Shown here piece by piece: positions 23,836-26,765 of a stretch of 26,765 nucleotides of DNA. How positions within the stretch are numbered: position 1 is the first letter of the stretch; every line of letters starts with the position of its first letter. A program made the position numbers and the translations under genes. The notes beneath the pieces are model-generated. The model did no database searches and was not told the origin of the DNA. It saw only the letters and a list, made by a program, of their open reading frames with translations. This DNA is from B16-G9 sp964400655 (lineage in GTDB: Bacteria > Bacteroidota > Bacteroidia > Bacteroidales > F082), in contig CAYNVN010000009.1 in NCBI GenBank assembly GCA_964400655.1, positions 1 through 26,765 on the forward strand, written 5' to 3'.

Positions 23836-26294
23836 TTGGGGTTATGTAAATCATTATTTTTTGCGGTAAGTACTGTTTTTTCCGATATTGTTTTTATTTC
23901 AATACGGAGTTTCGGGCTTTCGCCCTTTGTAAACAGGGCTTCCACATTAAACCGGTGTTCTCCTTTGTCCACAACCATCCCTTCGGTTTTAAGGGTTCCG
24001 GTGGTTATCAGGTTCCGGTTTTTGTCGTAAATATCAAAACTCTTATCGCCGTCATAAACAAGAATTTGTCCGTTGCTTAGTTGGGCGGGAAAAACAATTT
24101 TTTTATAGTTGTCCAATTCCAAAGAGATGTTTTTACATCCGGTGTTTTGTGCAGCCACAAAGGTAACGGTAACAGGCTGTTTATGATAAGGGTTGTTGAA
24201 ACGAATGGTGGAAAACGCAGGTTCGCCGGGTTGTTTTTCTTTATGGGCAAAGGTAAACCGGGTGGTTGCCAAACGGTAAAGGTTCCATCTGTTATTACCG
24301 GCTGTTTCCAAATGATATTCGTTGTTGAGGTTTTCCATCTCTTTTTTTAATTCGGGGGTAAACGCCCCGCTTAAACGGGCTTCTTCCCAAATTTTAATCA
24401 GGTTGAGCAGCTGGTCTGTCAGGCCGTATTCTTCCAGTGCTTTGTAAGAAGCAGAAAAGGCGTAACCTGCGTTAAATGCTGCCGACCGGGCCAGCATCCA
24501 CTCCATATCTTCGAGGCTCATTCCTTTTTTAAGACTGAACCAGCCTAACATGCCCGGCATATAATTTCTTTTAAAATAGTTTTGGTTTTTTATCCGGTAG
24601 TCGGTTTGGCTTTCTCTGAAACCGGCATACCACGGTTCGCCCCAGTTCATGCGGGTGTAAATGTGCCAAAAGAAATGGGTGGTACGGCTGGAATGGACAA
24701 TGATGTTTTGTTTTACTTTGTCCGACAGACGGGTGTACCAGGTGTAGGGCATCATGGTTTCGCCGTAGCTGCCCAGTGCTGTTGACCTGTTTCCTTCCAA
24801 TCCGTCGAATGATATCTGGCACATTCCGGTTTTGTTAAAAATATCGGCAATATTTTTTGCCACCTCTTGTGTTAACGCTGCATTGGTAAGAAATACTTTG
24901 TAACCATGATCGGCTAACAACGAAACGGTATCGCCTTTTTGGTGTGCACCTGCACGGGTGTTGAATGCTCCGCGCTTACAACCGGTTAGTTTCCAGGGAG
25001 CCTTTTCGGTTAAACTTCCAAATTGCACCAACTCATCTCCTATCATTACCGTTTTAAGATGACTGTTTTTATATTCGTTAAAAAACATGGGCGATTCAAT
25101 CTCTATTTCGTTTTGTGAAGCATCAATATTATTAGTAATTACCGAGCTTCCCACTTTTGCAAGACGTTTGTCGGGAACGGGTGTAACATAGGCATCGTTG
25201 GTTGAAATAAAGTTTGAGAGGGTATGAAAACCCAGTGTGATACCTTGCGCTTTGGCTTTCTCCACACATTTTTTCAGCCCTTCAATTCCGCCGGGAAACT
25301 GTTCGTTCAGCTTAAAATGGCCCCATGTTTTAAACGGACCGGGATGATAGAGGTTTTTAAGTCCTGCTTTTTTGGTAATGGCAAGGGCTTTATCAATATC
25401 GTTTTCACCAAAAGCCATAATGAGGTAAGCGGCCGAAGCCTGTGGTGAAGTTTTTGCCCATTTGCCGTTTATAAGCGTATGTGGCAGTCCTTCGGTAACT
25501 TCTATTTTACTGATGGTTGGTAAAACCTTATTTACCTGACAACCGAACAGTGCAATTTTTGAGCCGGTAACACCACCGTCATTCCATACCGGAGCAACAT
25601 ATTTTTTATATCCTATATTTTCAATAATGCGTTCTTTGTTCCGGTTACGACAATAGGCCTGTAAAGTGCTGCCTGTTTTGGCGGGCTTGGCCGCTTCAAC
25701 ACGGTAAAGTACATAACGTTTTCCCTTCTCCGTCATGTCGTTCGGATTATCCTGATCAAAAATGTCAATCTGCGGCATGCAGTCGTTTTCATTCCAGGGG
25801 TACCCTCCAAGGGTTTTCAGGTTAAGCGACTGAATACCGATGGCAAATTTATCATCGCGAACCACGCCAACCGTTTCGCCTATGATTTTATTAATGGTTA
25901 CGGGATACGGCCCCCACACAACAAGTTCCACACCTGCGGTATCGCCTGTAAGTTGTATCAGCTCAAAAGTGAGATAGGTGTTTTTTTGTTTTGCCGCAAC
26001 CTTTGCCGTAAGTCCCGACGGATAGGTAAGCAACAGGGTGTCGCAATGTTTGTTAAGCGCAACGGGGTTTTCGTACTTGCCGTTTATTCTGACGGCCAGC
26101 AGCGGAGCGGTTTTGTTTTTAGGTAAATAGTTTTTGTTGTTTTGCAAACCTTTAATGGCAATAAGGTTACCTGTTTTATCGAACGCAAGACTTAATGCGC
26201 CGGCTTTCAGAACCGTTTTTGAGTTGTGGTTACATGAAGAAACGGTAAGGGTGGTAATGATGATTAACCATAATATGGGGTTGATGGATTTCAT
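23832..26294 (-). CDS. Putative glycoside hydrolase lipoprotein of unrecognised family
   Basis: An 820-residue lipoprotein: signal ending TLTVSSC with lipidated Cys21. An N-terminal all-beta region (about 25-300, with VELVVWGPYPVTIN) precedes a TIM-barrel-like region (about 300-640): ALAITKKAGLKNLYHPG, GITLGFHTLSNFIS, MCQISFDGLEG (491-501) and NIIVHSSRTTHFFWH read as successive barrel strands. Asp497 and Glu500 at a strand end are the best catalytic candidates. A beta-rich insertion of about 80 residues (380-460, MIGDELVQFGSL...LTGCKRGAFNTRAGAHQKGD) interrupts the barrel. A C-terminal beta domain (about 690-800) ends it. I recognise no named family. Context with GH29 and DUF4838 argues for glycan cleavage. 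The ATG at 26294 fits the signal peptide. Confidence 0.7.
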   Translation of the reverse strand: MKSINPILWLIIITTLTVSSCNHNSKTVLKAGALSLAFDKTGNLIAIKGLQNNKNYLPKNKTAPLLAVRINGKYENPVALNKHCDTLLLTYPSGLTAKVAAKQKNTYLTFELIQLTGDTAGVELVVWGPYPVTINKIIGETVGVVRDDKFAIGIQSLNLKTLGGYPWNENDCMPQIDIFDQDNPNDMTEKGKRYVLYRVEAAKPAKTGSTLQAYCRNRNKERIIENIGYKKYVAPVWNDGGVTGSKIALFGCQVNKVLPTISKIEVTEGLPHTLINGKWAKTSPQASAAYLIMAFGENDIDKALAITKKAGLKNLYHPGPFKTWGHFKLNEQFPGGIEGLKKCVEKAKAQGITLGFHTLSNFISTNDAYVTPVPDKRLAKVGSSVITNNIDASQNEIEIESPMFFNEYKNSHLKTVMIGDELVQFGSLTEKAPWKLTGCKRGAFNTRAGAHQKGDTVSLLADHGYKVFLTNAALTQEVAKNIADIFNKTGMCQISFDGLEGNRSTALGSYGETMMPYTWYTRLSDKVKQNIIVHSSRTTHFFWHIYTRMNWGEPWYAGFRESQTDYRIKNQNYFKRNYMPGMLGWFSLKKGMSLEDMEWMLARSAAFNAGYAFSASYKALEEYGLTDQLLNLIKIWEEARLSGAFTPELKKEMENLNNEYHLETAGNNRWNLYRLATTRFTFAHKEKQPGEPAFSTIRFNNPYHKQPVTVTFVAAQNTGCKNISLELDNYKKIVFPAQLSNGQILVYDGDKSFDIYDKNRNLITTGTLKTEGMVVDKGEHRFNVEALFTKGESPKLRIEIKTISEKTVLTAKNNDLHNPN

Positions 26295-26375
26295 TTAATT
26301 GTCGGTTAAATCGTTATATATTTTAATGGGTTTGTTTTTATAATCAAGATAAGATGAGTTGTTTTTTGGTTGCAC

Positions 26376-26435
26376 CGTCATCCCGAAGGAGGCACGACTG
26401 AGGCCTGCCCGAACGTATTGCTAAAAACAGGCAGG
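26376..26435. repeat. Dispersed CGTCATCCCGA repeat, copy 1, with adjoining hairpin
   Basis: CGTCATCCCGAAGGA (26376-26390) matches the second copy at 26664-26678 in 14 of 15 bases. It continues GGCACGACTGAGG and then meets an inverted repeat CCTGCC (26404-26409) / GGCAGG (26430-26435) with a 20-base loop. The hairpin sits where the repeat sequence would otherwise continue. I recognise the first part as a common Bacteroidota intergenic repeat from memory. Confidence 0.6.
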
Positions 26436-26455
26436 AGTTGCCGGGGGCTGGCAGG

Positions 26456-26500
26456 TTTAAGGTTTGGAAGTTCAAAGTTTGGAGGCTCAAAGTTTGAGGA
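26456..26500. repeat. Degenerate tandem repeat of a GGTTTGGAAGTTCAAAG-like unit
   Basis: GGTTTGGAAGTTCAAAG, GTTTGGAGGCTCAAAG and GTTTGAGG follow one another as imperfect copies of a unit of about 15-16 bp. A related purine-rich block (26573-26622: AGAGGTTTGAGGTTGAGAGG and following) recurs beyond the 8-bp repeat. Non-coding. Confidence 0.6.
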
Positions 26501-26502
26501 AC

Positions 26503-26526
26503 CGCGAAGACGCGGAGGCGCGAAGA
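26503..26526. repeat. Three tandem copies of an 8-bp unit CGCGRAGR
   Basis: CGCGAAGA, CGCGGAGG and CGCGAAGA stand end to end (26503-26510, 26511-26518, 26519-26526). This GC-rich block is similar to CGCGAAG-type intergenic repeats seen in Bacteroidota and lies between the two purine-rich degenerate repeats. Confidence 0.65.
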
Positions 26527-26663
26527 ACCTTTTCGGTCGAAGAGTGCCTTGCGGGGGGAGTCCGGAAAGGTTGAAGAGGTTTGAGGTTGAGAGGTTTAAA
26601 AGTTCAGAAGTTGAGCTGGTTGCTGGATGCTTGATGCTCGTTTGCCCCTCCCGCAAGCCCCAA

Positions 26664-26749
26664 CGTCATCCCGAGGGAAGCGAACCCGAAAGCTTTCGGG
26701 GAGCGACGAGGGAGCTCCTGAGAAGCAGCCTGCCCCTTTGACAAAAGGG
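26664..26749. repeat. Dispersed CGTCATCCCGA repeat, copy 2, with a palindromic insert
   Basis: CGTCATCCCGAGGGA (26664-26678) begins a second copy of the repeat. A perfect 16-bp palindrome CCCGAAAGCTTTCGGG (26685-26700) interrupts it. The 18 bp at 26684-26701 are flanked by the direct repeat AGCGA (26679-26683 and 26702-26706), as a 5-bp target duplication would be. Further on, CCCTTT (26734-26739) and AAAGGG (26744-26749) form another small hairpin. The element may continue beyond the window. Confidence 0.6.
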
Positions 26750-26765
26750 AGCCCGGTCGTCTATA

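Larger units (their letters stand above)
26295..26765. other. Gene-free right end: mosaic of dispersed and tandem repeats
   Basis: About 470 bases after the start of the lipoprotein gene. The first 80 are AT-rich and probably hold its promoter, though no TAnnTTTG box is seen. From 26376 to the edge the DNA turns GC-rich and consists of repeat pieces listed separately: two CGTCATCCCGA(A/G)GGA copies, three hairpins, an 8-bp tandem repeat and purine-rich AAGTTTGAGG-like repeats. Two overlapping open frames here (26370-26741 plus, 26378-26656 minus) are low-complexity products of the repeats and are not called as genes. Confidence 0.75.

Noticed and set aside
26370..26741. 123-codon plus-strand frame and 92-codon minus-strand frame in the right end
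   Set aside because: Both cover dispersed and tandem repeats. Their products are low-complexity Arg/Ser/Gly- or Pro/Leu-rich chains with no domain, promoter or ribosome-binding site.

Overview
The window looks like chromosome of a member of the Bacteroidota, probably of the Bacteroidales/Marinilabiliales type. The reasons are: two secreted proteins with type IX secretion (T9SS)-style C-terminal domains, lipoprotein-type glycan enzymes, promoter-like boxes of the Bacteroidota TAnnTTTG type instead of sigma70 boxes, few clear Shine-Dalgarno sequences, and ends made of the short dispersed repeats (GTCACACTGAGC..., CGTCATCCCGA...) common in this phylum. The assignment rests on remembered family features; no search was run. 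I saw no tRNA, rRNA, CRISPR array, transposase or phage gene.

Layout. 1-476: gene-poor repeat end with a hairpin nested in a dispersed repeat. 477-3817 (minus): a compact four-gene operon of a family 2 glycosyltransferase, a heptosyltransferase-like family 9 glycosyltransferase, a diacylglycerol-kinase-like lipid kinase and a SprT-like zinc peptidase. 3934-6516 (minus): a large secreted lamin-tail/Ig repeat protein. 6617-8533 (plus): asd and ribF, directly adjacent. 8654-9439 (minus): a small T9SS-exported protein with its own promoter candidate and a strong terminator. 9711-12791 (minus): etfB-etfA and an iron-sulfur L-serine dehydratase. 12925-18689 (plus): phosphofructokinase, an alpha/beta hydrolase, a TMTC-like membrane glycosyltransferase with TPRs, a KAS III enzyme overlapping it, and ElbB. 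18808-19932 (minus): a saccharopine-dehydrogenase-family oxidoreductase. 20109-26294: a glycan-degradation cluster of GH29 alpha-L-fucosidase and a DUF4838 lipoprotein (plus), converging on a large lipoprotein (minus) that looks like an uncharacterised glycoside hydrolase. 26295-26765: a mosaic of dispersed repeats.

Functionally, most of the window is housekeeping metabolism (aspartate-family amino acids, flavin cofactors, glycolysis, serine breakdown, electron transfer) and envelope glycan/lipid synthesis. The accessory parts are the fucose-related glycan cluster on the right and the repeat-rich edges. No SusC/SusD pair or sulfatase is visible, so if the cluster is part of a polysaccharide utilisation locus the transport genes lie outside.

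The most interesting points are: the 820-residue putative glycoside hydrolase with an unusual barrel insertion; the stop-codon overlap between it and the DUF4838 gene; short palindromes nested inside dispersed repeats at both ends, one flanked by a 5-bp direct repeat; and a phosphofructokinase with Asn in place of the usual metal-binding Asp.
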